64,000 nucleotides of DNA, from positions 9,094,889 to 9,158,888 of the forward strand of contig NC_041021.1 of assembly GCF_004193775.1 (NCBI RefSeq), written 5' to 3'. The DNA comes from Glycine soja (taxonomy: Eukaryota > Streptophyta > Magnoliopsida > Fabales > Fabaceae). Below, piece by piece: positions 47,695 to 58,399 of the stretch. A program made the position numbers and the translations under genes. Under the pieces are notes generated by a model that saw only the letters and a program-made list of their open reading frames with translations, was not told the origin of the DNA and made no database searches. Position 1 is the stretch's first letter, and each line of letters opens with the position of its first letter.

Positions 47695-47726
47695 CTGACA
47701 ATTAGCATTTACTGATAAATAAAAGG

Positions 47727-48110
47727 CATTGAAGTTAATTGTCATTTTTTTCTGATGAAATTTTGAAGGGTAATATTAAAACAACTAATGTGCCATCTCA
47801 TGCTCAACTAGCATATATCTTCACCAAAGCTTTGGGAAAGAGACAGTTTGATTATTTTCATCGCAAGTTGGACATCTGTATGCTCCAACTTGAGGGGATG
47901 GTAAGGGGGATAATAGGATATTTTAGGAAATTAAGAAACTATATTTCAGGATTAGGAGATTATTTTGTATTAGATATTACTGTAGATACATAATTAGTTG
48001 TATTTATGTAAATTAGGTACCTGTAATCCCGTATATATTTGCATATTTGATAATCAATAGACACATAAATATTTTTTGATTCTGCATTACTTTCTATTAC
48101 ACACTCGAAG
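47727..48110 (+). pseudogene. Ty1/copia pol end and probable decayed 3' LTR
   Basis: Continues the copia relic of 40140-42415: DEILKGNIKTTNVPSHAQLA then YIFTKALGKRQFDYFHRKLD, the usual copia RNase H tail. CTTGAGGGGATG (47889-47900) resembles a copia polypurine tract, so a 3' LTR may start around 47899. The later TTGCATATTTGATAATCAATAGA looks like a polyadenylation zone. No matching 5' LTR remains. Confidence 0.7.
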
Positions 48111-50129
48111 TACCAATCTAACGCAAACTGATTTCGGTTATTCAACAGAATGAGCAAAATTAATATAGTTATGAAGCACAATTCATACGACTTTGACGCT
48201 GAAAATTAGCCTTGATAACCAAATGATACAAACACCTCCATGGATCACAAATTCAGTATCTCATACTTCAATTTCTATACATAGTTTTTAAAAAAAAAGT
48301 TCAAATAAAAAAGGAAAAGTGGATTGCGGTAAGAAATGATGGAATAACCACACAATTAATGCCTAAAGATTAATAAGTTGAGAAAAATTTATCACAATTG
48401 AAAAATTTAAATATAAGAACCTAGAGATAATTTTTCTCTCAAAACTTGAAAATTTTATTTCAAAATGAGCTAAAAACTTATTACAAGGTCAACATTTTCC
48501 TATTATACTATAGACCTAAAAAGTCAAGCAGACTTATAACTCCAATACAAAATGATAAGACCAACAAAAATCCAAATATAAAATATGTTTATTCTATTGT
48601 CTTTCAAGTGAAGTTCCATTAGTAGGTTTTCATTGGCCAGATAAAAATCATTTGACTTTTAAACTATAATTTTAAACATTAGACCAAATTAATGGGTTTA
48701 TTTAAATTGAGAATCAATCAAATCACTCGTCTAAATAACCTAAGGATATGCTAAAGAAAAAAACTGGCCTAGAATGGCCTAGAATTGAACAAAATCGAAT
48801 AGAATCCATATAGTGAAATTAATATAGTCTGATTTTTTTATATATCATACAAAAAATAACAATTTTAAAATATATAATATCTCATCTACTATCTACTATA
48901 TTTACTACATATCTCCTATCTCATATTTTAAAAAATCTATAATTTTTTAGTAAAAAAAATAATTTTGTTCCTGTATTTTTTAAAATTTAAAATTTTATTT
49001 TAATCTTTAATTTTGTCTATATTTTTTTATTTCTTACTTAGTAATTAATTAAATCATTTCTTGATGATAACTTAAATGAATATATTAAGTTTAAGGTTAA
49101 ATTGAATCAAAAGTAAAGAAATAAAAGGTAAACAAAATTGAGAATTTGACAAAAATGGTCAATTTTCTTAAGTAAGAGGAATAAATATCTTTATTTCAAG
49201 ATGAGAGAATTATAATAATATTTTTTTTAAATAGGAAGATTAAATATGTTAATTTTAAAATAAAATGATCAAAATTTACTAATCAAACAAAATAGAGGAC
49301 CCAAATTACATTTAAACCTAATTTTTTTAATTTGAGATAAAAACCAATTTACCTTGGAGACTAATCCAGGCTTTAGAGTGTAGATAAGTCTGTTAGTTTT
49401 TATTTTCTTTTCTTTTGATAAATAATATACCAAGCAGGTATCGAGTCGATTGTAATAAAAATAAGGAAATAATTAAACAAGCTAGAAATAAAAACAAACA
49501 ACTAAATAATACAATATAGATCAACAAAGGTGGCAGAGCTTCCTAGTTAGATTATATTAAATTATATCTGAAATAAAAAGGCAATTAAAGAAATACACAA
49601 TTATAAGAGTAAGCGATAAGCGGAAGGAAAGATCGATTTAGATGGATAGAGGACACTCCTCAAGTGGACACTGTAAGTTATTTCATTTAAGAAAAATCTA
49701 GAATATGATGATCCCAAACTCTTTTTTTTTAAAAAAAAAACATAATAGAAAAACCTTTTAGGTTTTATGGATATTAAGCCGAGTACTAAAGATCACTAAC
49801 AACCCACACTCTTTGGGTCTTATGAAGATCTTATTTTCCTCCAAGCACCAGCCTAACCATAAGGGACTTATATTGTTTTCGAAAACAGATATCAAGGGCA
49901 CACCTTTGCGGGCTTACAAATCCCAAGTTTTCTTAAAAAAGAAGAAAATAAAGTAAAATGTCTGGGCTCTAAATCATATTCGCATTTTCTAAATGAAGAT
50001 AACTAAGGCCCTTTGAGGGTGCCTTCAAAAAACTTTAGTCGGTCATAGTAGATAACATACTTACAAATAGAGGGAAAAACAAAGGGGGAGAGGGGCAGAT
50101 TTGAAGAACACTGGATATTATTACTCGCA
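48111..50129. other. AT-rich spacer, no gene recognised
   Basis: Mostly A/T. 48950-49330 has arms rich in TTAAAATTTAAAATTTTATTTTAA and GGACCCAAATTACATTTAAACC, which resemble soybean MITE arms, but I could not pair them cleanly. No coding motif on either strand. Confidence 0.4.
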
Positions 50130-51223
50130 AAAAAGTCTATCTGCCATTTTCTTCATTTGAGTTTGAGCTTTACTTAACTTGCGGCAAAGCAACACGAACA
50201 TTGCCTCCCTTTGACTAAGGATATCATCAACGACGTCAACCTTGGAAGTGTCTGTGATATAGTGCGGGAAGTTAGGAGGTTTCCGGCCAAAGGTCACTTC
50301 AAACGGGGTGATGCCAGTAGTAGAGTGGCACGAAGTGTTGTAGGACCATTCATCCCATAGCAAATAGTGACCCCATGCTGAAGGTTTTTGGTGAACGAAG
50401 GCCCTCAAATATTGTTCAATGATGCGGTTAGCGACTTCGGTCTGCCCAATCGATTATGGGTGGTACGCTGAAATCAGATGAAGCTTAGTACCACTTAAAG
50501 AGAAAAGTTCCCTCCAAAACTTACTGATGAATAGCGGATCGTGATCTAAAACAATGCTTCGCGTCATGCCGTGAAGGCGCCCTACCATGTCCATGAACAG
50601 GATAGCCACTGTGTGAGCAGTATGATGAGTGGGTAGCATGCCCAAACGTAACCCTTTAGAAAAGCGATCAACCACTACAAAAATGCAGGTGTTTCCCCGA
50701 CAAGCAGGCAACCCTATGATGAAACCCATTGACAAATCTTCCCATGGTTGCGTCGGCACCAGAAGAGGACAAAGTAGGCCCGCCGGTTTCCGGTTGTCAT
50801 ATTTTGTGTGCTGGCAAGTCAAGCAACTTGTGATAAAAGCGCGGGTGTCCTCTCAAATTAAACTCCAAGTGAAGTTCTCCTGCAAATGATGTAACGTCTT
50901 CTGAACCCCCATATGGCCACCTGTAGGTGATTGGTGAAATTCTTCTAGTAGCAACTTGATGATGGACGAGTTAGAAATGAGCCATGTGCGCCCCTTGTGC
51001 AAGATGAGGTTCGAAGTCAGTGTACATTCTGGGTAGGCCGTGGGATCAATTTGAATTTGGTCGCACAACTCCACGAATGTCAGTAGAGACGCCAGTTCCT
51101 TGCGGAGGTTTTCTAAAAAATCAAACTGAGGCATTGATAACAAGTAAAGAGATGCAGGTGAATCTTCCATCACTCGCGATAATGTATCAGCCACCATGTT
51201 GGCTCGACCTGAACGATACTGAA
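50130..51223 (-). pseudogene. Gypsy RNase H end and integrase of the interrupted relic
   Basis: The minus strand from 51223 reads YRSGRANMVADTLSR (RNase H end). Then SIIKLLLEEFHQSPTGGHMG and the integrase zinc finger up to 50853, a stop/shift, TCQHTKYDNRKPAGLLCPLL and QPWEDLSMGFIIGLPACRG (core start, with Gly in place of the first catalytic-region Asp), VVVDRFSKGLRLG and SIVLDHDPLFISKFW (second Asp), a stop at about 50452, then FVHQKPSAWGHYLLWDEWSY to 50135. Three lesions at least. Confidence 0.88.
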
Positions 51224-51588
51224 TGTAGAAGCAAAGCTTCATGGTGAATCAAAAGTGATTCAAATGTGTTTTGATGATAACAATGATGATAATAAAAGAT
51301 GATGACAAAGGTAATGAACAAAAAGCTCAAAGATCAAAGAACAACTCAAGTAAATCAAAGAACATCTCAAGTGAATCAAGAACAAGTCAAGAGTTCAAGA
51401 ATCAAGAAGAATTCAAGACTCAAGAAGAAAGCCTAGAATCAAGATTCAAGATCTCAAGAATATTCAAGACTCAAGATTCAAGAATGAAGAAAAGACTCAA
51501 TCAAGATAAGTATTAAAAAGTTTTTTCAAAACTATGAATAACACATGAGTTTTTGAAAAAACCTTTACCAAAGAGTTTTTACTCTCTG

Positions 51589-51824
51589 GTAATCGATTAC
51601 CATATTGTTGTAATCGATTACCAGTAGCAAAATGAGTTTGAAAAAGTTTTCAAACTGAATTTACAACGTTCCAATTATTTTCAAAAGGCTGTAATCGATT
51701 GCAATGTTTTGGTAATCGATTACAGTGCCCTTGAACGTTGAAATTCAAATTTAAATGTGAAGAGTCACATCCTTTCACTCAAAAGCTTTGTGTAATCGAT
51801 TACACTTATTTGGTAATCGATTAC
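51589..51824 (+). promoter_or_regulatory. Six GTAATCGATTAC palindromes in three 21-bp-spaced pairs
   Basis: Copies at 51589, 51610, 51691 (last two bases GC), 51712, 51792 and 51813. Within each pair the start-to-start distance is 21 bp, and pairs recur every 101-102 bp. All lie 130-370 bp upstream of the TATA box, in what would be the LTR promoter. Bases between copies are not conserved. Confidence 0.9.
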
Positions 51825-51954
51825 CAGTGACTATTTCTGAAAAAATCAAAAGGTGTAACTCTTCAAAAAGGTTTTGACTTTTTCAAATGGGTTTTATGTT
51901 TTTCTAAAAGTTATAACTCTTCTGAATGGTCTTCTTGACCAGACATGGAGAGTC

Positions 51955-51962
51955 TATAAAAG
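51955..51962 (+). promoter_or_regulatory. TATA box of the solo LTR
   Basis: TATAAAAG with GC-richer surroundings and a pyrimidine-rich tract downstream. It would place the transcript start near 51985-51995 and the hairpin arrays in the transcribed part. Confidence 0.65.
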
Positions 51963-52134
51963 CAAGGCTTTGTTTTGCATTTCAATAATCTTGAACACTT
52001 TACTTTTCCATACAAGCCTTGAATCTCTTTGAACTTCTTCTTCTTCTTTGTACCAAAAGCTTTCTGAAGTTTTCTGGTTTTCCAAACCTTGAAAACTTGT
52101 GCTATTCATCTTTTTCATTCCCTTCTCCCTTTGC

Positions 52135-52397
52135 CAAAAAGAATTCGCCAAGGACTAACCGCCTGAATTCTTTTTGTGTCTCTCTTCTCCCTTTTCCAAA
52201 AGAACAAAGGACTAACCGCCTGAATTCTTTTGTGTCTCCCTTCTCCCTTGTCAAAGAATTCAAAACGACACAGTCTGAGAATTCTTTTGATTCTTCCCTT
52301 TCCCTAATACAAAAGTGTTCAAAGGACTAACCGCCTAAGAATTCTTTTGTATCCCCATTCACAAAGTATCAAAAGTTTAACAGCCTGAGATCTTTGT
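52135..52397 (+). repeat. Hairpin array A (loop AGGACTAACCGCCT)
   Basis: Five units. Stems: CAAAAAGAATTC/GAATTCTTTTTG (52135-52146, 52165-52176); CAAAAGAA/TTCTTTTG (52197-52204, 52225-52232); AAAGAATTC/GAATTCTTT (52253-52261, 52279-52287); ATACAAAAG/CTTTTGTAT (52307-52315, 52344-52352); ACAAAG/CTTTGT (52361-52366, 52392-52397). Units 1, 2 and 4 keep the loop AGGACTAACCGCCT; units 3 and 5 have degenerate forms. Pyrimidine-rich spacers (CTTCTCCCTTT type) separate the units. Confidence 0.88.
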
Positions 52398-52404
52398 CTT
52401 AACA

Positions 52405-52586
52405 CATTGGAGGGTACATCCTTTATGGTACAAGTAGAGGGTACATCTACTTGGGTTTGATTGAGAATAAGAGAGGGTACATCTCTTGTGGATCAGTTCT
52501 AGTGGAGGGTACATCCACTAGGTTCAAAGAGAACAAGGGAGGGTACATCCCTTGTGGATCTTTGCTTGTAAATGGATTTTTACAAG
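52405..52586 (+). repeat. Hairpin array B (loop GGGTACA) and a final hairpin
   Basis: Units carry the constant loop GGGTACA with different stems: a weak first unit at about 52409-52422 (GGA/TCC); CAAGTAGA/TCTACTTG (52431-52453); AAGAGA/TCTCTT plus a T-G pair (52469-52487); CTAGTGGA/TCCACTAG (52499-52521); ACAAGGGA/TCCCTTGT (52533-52555). A last hairpin CTTGTAAA/TTTACAAG with a 6-base loop is at 52565-52586. Confidence 0.9.
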
Positions 52587-52925
52587 GTTGAAAGAAATCT
52601 CAAGGACCGCAGATCGTTTGGGGACTGGATGTAGGCACGGGTTGTTGCCGAACCAGTATAAAAACTCTTGTGTGCTTGTTTCCTTCTTCCGTACTCTTTT
52701 ACTTCCCGCTGTGCATTTAATTTCCACTTTTACTTTCTGTTAAGTTTCTCTTCTACTCCTCATTCTCTTAACAAATTAGTAAAAGCCTTAAAAAGAGTAA
52801 TTTTTTAATTAGTAAAGGTTTAGGAATAATTAATTCAACCCCCCTTTTTTAATTATTCTGAGACCACTCGATCCAACACTGAATTGTATAATCAAAACCC
52901 AACAATCGAGCTAATTAACAGTGCT

Positions 52926-53860
52926 TGATGTGTCATTATTTTCTCCTATTTGTTAACCCTTTTTGTCACCATTTTAATCACTGATTAGCCTTAATTGTCA
53001 AATTAATTACGCAATTTTATCATTTGGGCCTACTTGACTAATTTTGTGTTTTTAATTTAATTTCAGGAGAATTATAAGCAATTGGGCTTGAATCTGGAAT
53101 TGGATTTAGACTTGAAGAGAACAAACAATTTTATTTTATCAAATCTTATCTTATCCAGATTTTATTTCATCTAGATTTTATTTCATCCAATCTTATCTTA
53201 TCTTGTCCAGATTTTATTTTATTTCGTTTATGGGCTTTGACTTAAAATAGATTTGTAAGCTTTGGGGCTGAGGACCTATATAACAGCATTAGGGTTTTAG
53301 TTTAGGGAGTTTTTGAGAGGAGAATAATTCTAGGGTTTTAGAATTCCAGTTTTTACTGTTCATGCACACTGTTCACGTAGAATAAAATTCGTTTTCTGAT
53401 ATTTCGTTTCTGCTTCAATCTACAATTTCGTTTTCTGCTGATTAATTGTCTCTGCGCTTAATTTAAGTTCATGCTTAATGATCAGTTTCGTTCATGATTA
53501 ATTGGTGTATGTGTTTCTTAATCACATAATGACAGCCGTATGTTAATTTTCGCTTAGTAATTTAATTTAAGGTTGGATTAAGTGGTTGAACTGGTTAGGG
53601 ATAAATCCTCGTAACCTAGGATAAGAGACTTGCTTGTGAATCAAGGGGAAACAACATGTTTTAATTTTGTTATTTTCTAATTAAAATTTGCTCGCTGTTT
53701 AAATTACAAAAACAAACAACCCCCCTCCCCCAATTCGTTACTGTTTTATCACTATCTATTATGAACGTCGGTTGACCATTGCTCATTGGGAGATGACCTA
53801 GGATCACTTCCTTGATATTGCATTTTTAATGTTTATTTGATTCGGGTACGGCCTCGATCA
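52926..53860 (+). repeat. 5' LTR of the Athila-like element
   Basis: TGATGTGTCATTATTTTCTCC ... CGGCCTCGATCA, 935 bp. TATATAA at about 53277-53283. It lacks a ~156-bp segment present in the 3' LTR, at the point where CTGATTAAT (53438-53446) stands for two TTGATTAAT copies there. Confidence 0.94.
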
Positions 53861-54576
53861 AATTTGGCGCCGTTGCCGAGGAGCAGTGGGCCAAAGGTTC
53901 ATAATAGTGTTTAGTTGTTTTGTTTTGTGTAGCGTTCTGTTTTGCATTTCGGTCGCGTCTCTTGTTTAGTGACTGTTTAGCAACTGATTCAGTTGGTGTT
54001 TTGCTGTGAACAGTGATTAGCGATTGGGAATTAGTGACTGATTTTGAAATTTAATTAGCGATTTTTGTTTTGATAGTTAGAATTGTTATTTTTGGCTGAT
54101 TTTTTGTGTGGTAGTTTCTTTTGATCCATATTTTGTGTGAAAAATACCAGGAGCACTTGGTGTGGTTGAATTTGAGAGAGACAAAAAATTTTGGGAACTT
54201 GTTTTTAGCAAAACTTAAAACGACCATAACTTTTGCTCCGGGTATCAGAATGACTATTATTATGTATGCATTTGGGGTAGAAAAAAATTTCCCATATTGT
54301 GGCAACCGGTTGGGGTCTCCCAAACTCAAAAAATCAGCTGTTTACTAAGTTTTTTTTATTTTTCAAGTATTATTGTCCTATTTTTCTAAACTTTGCTTAA
54401 GCAGTTTTCATAGTTAGACTTTGAATTTTTGTTTGAAATTTTTTGTGCTATCTTTTCATGATTTTAGGGTGTTGCTCACAAAATTTCAGCTCATTTGGAT
54501 ATCATTTGACTATAGTTGTAGTTTTAACCCTCCCCTGGTGCTTGTTTGAGAACTCATTATTAGCTGCATATAGTGC
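53861..54576 (+). other. Athila-like leader with tRNA-Asp-type primer site
   Basis: Starts with the primer-binding site TGGCGCCGTTGCCGAGGA (53864-53881, one base from the usual TGGCGCCGTTGCCGGGGA) and runs to the gag ATG. The open frames on both strands at 54051-54348 show no family motif. Confidence 0.75.
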
Positions 54577-55747
54577 ATGACTAGGGGCAATCCAGGTGAT
54601 TTATAACCCTTTGATCCTGAAATAGATAGAACCTTTCATAGATTAGTTAGGCATAGTGTGCATCCTGATCATTCTGTGCATTTTGAGCATTCTGAGTATT
54701 CTGTTGCTGGTGATTCTGAATATTCTGATTTTGAGCATTCAACTACTAATTTTCATACTAAGAATATGGCTCAACCTCCACCTTGTGAGAGGACTCTTAG
54801 GGAGATGGTTGCACCAGATTTCACTTATGAAAGCTTATGCATTCAATATCCTGATGAGGGTGTTCCATATGTTCTCAAGACTGGACTAATACATTTGCTG
54901 CCTAAGTTTCATGGTCTTGCAGGTGAAGATCCTCATAAGCATCTTAAGGAGTTCCATATTGTTTGTTCCACCATGAAGCCTCCTGATGTCCAAGAAGATC
55001 ATATATTCTTAAAGGTTTTTCCTCATTCTTTGGAGGGAGTGGCAAAAGATTGGCTATACTACCTTGCTCCTAGGTCCATTTTCAGCTGGGATGACCTTAA
55101 GAGGGTGTTCTTGGAGAAATTATTCCCTACATCTAGGACCACTGCCATCAGAAAAGACATTTCAAGCATCAGACAACTTAGTGGAGAGAGCTTGTATGAG
55201 TACTGGGAAAGATTCAAGAAATTGTGTGCAAGTTGTCCTCACCACCAGATTTCTGAGCAACTCCTTCTTCAATATGGAGAGGAGTATGATTGATGCTGCC
55301 AGTGGTGGAGCTCTTGGTGATATGACCCCTGTTGAGGCTAGGAATTTGATTGAGAAGATGGCTTCCAACTCCCAACAATTCAGTGCAAGAAATGATGCTA
55401 TTGTCCTTAGAGGAGTCCATGAGGTGGCCACAGATTCATCTTCATCTATTGAAAATAAAAAGCTTGAGGGAAAACTTGATGCCTTGGTCAACCAAGTAAC
55501 TCAGCTTGCCATGAATCAGAAATCTGCACCTGTTGCAAGAGTCTGTGGTCTATGTTCTTCTACAGATCACCATACAGATCTTTGTCCTTCTTTGCAGCAA
55601 TCTGGAGTCAATGAGCAACCTGAAGCTTATGCTGCAAACATTTATAATAGACCCCATCAGCAGCAAAACCAACAACAGCAGAATAATTATGATCTTTCAA
55701 GCAACAGATACAATCCATGTTGGAGAAATCATCCAAATCTAAGATGA
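54577..55747 (+). pseudogene. Athila-like Gag
   Basis: ATG at 54577 (MTRGNPGDL), then a TAA at 54604, then PFDPEIDRTFHRLVRHSV and ERTLREMVAPDFTYESLCIQ. The retrotransposon gag core is at 54880-55270 (LIHLLPKFHGLAGEDPHKHL, EGVAKDWLYYL, FPTSRTTAIRKDI, YEYWERFKKLCASCPHHQIS). A short deletion near 55278 shifts the frame to DAASGGALGDMTPVEARNLI and a zinc knuckle CGLCSSTDHHTDLC (all four ligands present). A Gln/Asn-rich tail ends at a TGA at 55745. Gag packages element RNA. Confidence 0.9.
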
Positions 55748-56830
55748 GCAAGTCCTCCATAACAACAACAGCCTGTCCCTCCTTTCCAGAATGCTGCTAG
55801 TCCAAGCAAGCCATATGTTCCTCCTCCAATACAGCAATAGTCACAACAAAGACACCAAGCAACTAAGGCTCCTCCTCAACCTTCCTTAGAAGAGTTAGTG
55901 AGGCAAATGACCATCCAGAATATGCAATTTCAACAAGAGACAAGAGCCTCCATTCAAAGTCTGACAAATCAGATGGGGCATATGGCTACTCAGTTGAACC
56001 AAGCTCAGTCCCAAAATTCTGACAAATTGCCTTCACAAACTATGCAAAATCCGAAAAATGTGAGTGTCATCACCTTGAGGTCTGGCAACCAAATTCAAGT
56101 GCCTCCACCAGTAGTAGCACCTGCACCTGAACCTTTCAAGCTTCATTCTACACCAAAAAAAGAGGATGAGATAGTTGCACAAAACAGAATGCTTCCTAAC
56201 AAAAGTTTTCATGCAGGTGGACCTTCTTCTAGTAATTCTGGCTTACCACAGCCTCCTATCCCTCTTCCATTCCCACCTAGAGCAATTCCAAACAAAAAAA
56301 TGGAAGAATCAGAAAAGGAGATCTTGGAGACCTTCAAGAAAGTAGAGGTGAACATACCTATGCTAGATGTCATCAAGCAGATTCCAAGATATGCCAAGTT
56401 TCTAAAGGAGTTGTGCACCCACAAAAGGAAGCTCAAAGGCAATGAAAGGATTAGCATGGGTAGAAATGTGCCAACATTGATAGGTAAATTTGTTCCTCAC
56501 ATTCCTGAGAAATGTAAGGACCCAGGTACTTTCTATATACCTTGCATTATTAGGAACAATAAATTTGAGAATGTCATGCTAGATCTAGGAGCATCAGTTA
56601 GTGTCATGCCTCTGTCCATTTTCAATTCTTTATCTCTTGGACCCTTGCAATCTACAGATGTGGTGATTCATTTGGCAAATAGAAGTGTTGCTTACCCTTG
56701 CAATCCTTATTTTTCCTGTTGATTTTTATGTTCTTAATATGGAAGAGGGATTTTCCCATGGTTCAGTTCCAATTATTTTAGGCAGACCATTTATGAAACA
56801 GCCCAAACCAAGATAGATGTTTATGCTGGC
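55748..56830 (+). pseudogene. Athila-like Gag tail and protease
   Basis: Same frame after stops at 55745 and about 55838. A coiled-coil-like Gln-rich stretch (MRQMTIQNMQFQQETRASIQ) and VITLRSGNQ precede the protease: IPEKCKDPGTFYIPC, NVMLDLGASVSVMPLSIF. The DLGAS form of the active site is typical of the Athila clade. Beyond 56700 a small deletion scrambles the frame. The later strand GSVPIILGRPFMK is still readable near 56760-56800 in another frame. Confidence 0.88.
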
Positions 56831-58399
56831 ACATTGTCTATGGAATTTGGTGATATTATTGTTCATTTTAACATTCTTGATGCCATGAAACATCCATCTG
56901 AGGATCATTTTGTTTTTCGTGCTGAGATAATTGATCATATTGTTGATGATTATATGTTTGATTTTGATTTTGTTCTTCATGGTAGGAAACATCCATTTTT
57001 ATATGATCTGCATACTTGTCATTCCTTATGCATTGAATCTGAATCTGAGTTTGAATTTGATCCTATATCTGATTTTTATGCTGAGAATGAATTTGAATTT
57101 GAGTTTGGTTCTGATTTTCTGGGTGTTGTACCTCTTGATGTTGATTTTTTAGAGTCAGAATGCACTAACCATGTGGCAGGAAGTACATATACTTCTGATT
57201 TGCTTTATAAGGTACAGGCTGAGGAACCTTCTTCTTCTCCTACCCTGGTTCCTCCCATTGTTCAGCCACCACCCACACCAGAGTTGAAGCCCTTACCAGC
57301 AACCCTCAAATATGCTTACTTGGAGGACAAGGAAAAATTTCCAATGATCATCTATGCCTCCCTTGCTGCTGAGCAAGAGGGGAAGTTGTTGCTAGTTCTC
57401 AAGAAGCACAAGAAAGCCATTGGGTGGACTTTAGCAGACATTTCTAGTATTAGCCCATCTACCTGCATGCATAGGATACTTTTAGAGGATGGAGCTAAGC
57501 CAGTGAGGTAGCCACAACGACGACTCAACCCCGTCATTCTAGATGTGGTGAAAAAGGAAGTGACCAAGCTCTTACAAGCTACAATCATCTACCCCATTTT
57601 TGACAGCCAGTGGGTGAGTCCAGTCCAAGTGGTTCCTAAGAAGACATGCCTCACAGTGATCAAGAATGAGAGGGATGAGCTTATCCCCACAAGAATGCAG
57701 AACAACTGGCGAGTCTGCATTGATTATAGGAGGTTGAACCAGGTAACCAGAAAAGATCATTTTCCCCTGTCATTCATTGACTAAATGCTTGAGCGCTTGG
57801 CAGGTAAATCTCATTACTGTTTTCTTGATGGTTTTTCTGGTTATTTACAAATTCATATTGCTCTTGAGGATCAAGAAAAGACCACATTCACCTGTCCCTT
57901 TGGCACTTTTGCCTATAGGAGGATGCCCTTTGGCCTATGCAACGCCCCTGGTACCTTCCAGCGGTGTATGCTTAGCATTTTCAGTGAATTTTTCGAGAGT
58001 TGCATAGAGGTGTTTATGGATGATTTTACTGTTTATGGATCCTCTTTTGATACATGTTTGGATAGTCTGGATAGAGTTCTTAGTAGATGCATTGAAACTA
58101 ACCTTGTGCTGAATTTTGAAAAATGCCACTTCATGGTAGAACAAGGTATAGTTTTAGGGCATATCATTTCCAGTAGGGGCATAGAGGTAGACCCTGCAAA
58201 AAAAGATGTTATTTCACAATTTCCTTACCCCTCTTGCATGAGATAGGTTCGTTCTTTTCTTGGTCATGCAGGGTTTTATAGGCGCTTTATCAAGGATTTT
58301 AGCAAAGTGGCCCTTCCACTATCCAATCTGCTGCAAAAGGAGGTGGAGTTTGATTTTGATGACTGATGCAAAGAGGATTTTGATTGCCTCAAGCGTGCG
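56831..58399 (+). pseudogene. Athila-like linker and reverse transcriptase
   Basis: 56834-57511 is an acidic, Phe/Asp/Glu-rich linker ending in LPATLKYAYLEDKEKFPMII and HKKAIGWTLADISSISPSTC. TAG at 57509 (Gln codon position), RT fingers QWVSPVQVVPKK and WRVCIDYRRLNQVTRKDHFP, TAA at 57782 (Gln position), HYCFLDGFSGYLQIHI, TFAYRRMPFGLCNAPGTFQ, catalytic FMDD at 58013-58024, FEKCHFMV, then TAG at 58244 and a further stop near 58364. All lie in one frame, so decay here is by point mutation. Confidence 0.92.

Larger units (their letters stand above)
42416..47726 (+). mobile_element. tRNA-type SINE, about 120 bp, split by a gypsy element
   Basis: SINE bases are 42416-42508 and 47700-47726. An A-box-like TGGATGGTTAAG lies at 42433-42444 and a B-box-like GATTTGATCCC at 42471-42481, spaced as in tRNA-derived SINEs. 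Degenerate TSDs CATTGAACTTGACTGT (42400-42415) and CATTGAAGTTAATTGT (47727-47742), with three mismatches, lie in the copia RNase H codons. The short A-rich end AAATAAAAGG closes it. The gypsy element inserted later into its tail. Confidence 0.72.
51224..52878 (+). repeat. Copia-type solo LTR with palindrome pairs and hairpin arrays
   Basis: Ends TGTAGAAGCAAAGC and CGATCCAACA, and a perfect 5-bp TSD CTGAA (51219-51223 and 52879-52883). Sense is plus: TATAAAAG is at 51955-51962, and in related soybean elements (from memory) CGATCCAACA is followed by a tRNA-Met primer site. Upstream of the TATA box are three pairs of GTAATCGATTAC (51589-51824). Downstream is a run of hairpins (52135-52660). The family could be the Maximus/SIRE group, but I cannot confirm it. 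It sits in the RNase H codons of the gypsy relic. The short plus- and minus-strand open frames inside it are not genes. Confidence 0.88.

Noticed and set aside
48950..49330. MITE
   Set aside because: Arms look MITE-like, but I could not pair them into terminal inverted repeats or find a TSD.
52135..52586. Transcription terminators or integron-like recombination sites for the hairpin run
   Set aside because: The context is a plant LTR with TSDs. The hairpins lack a downstream T-tract, and no recombinase gene is near.
54051..54348. Open frames on both strands before the Athila-like gag
   Set aside because: They lie in the leader between PBS and gag and show no family motif. The gag start at 54577 is supported by conserved codons.
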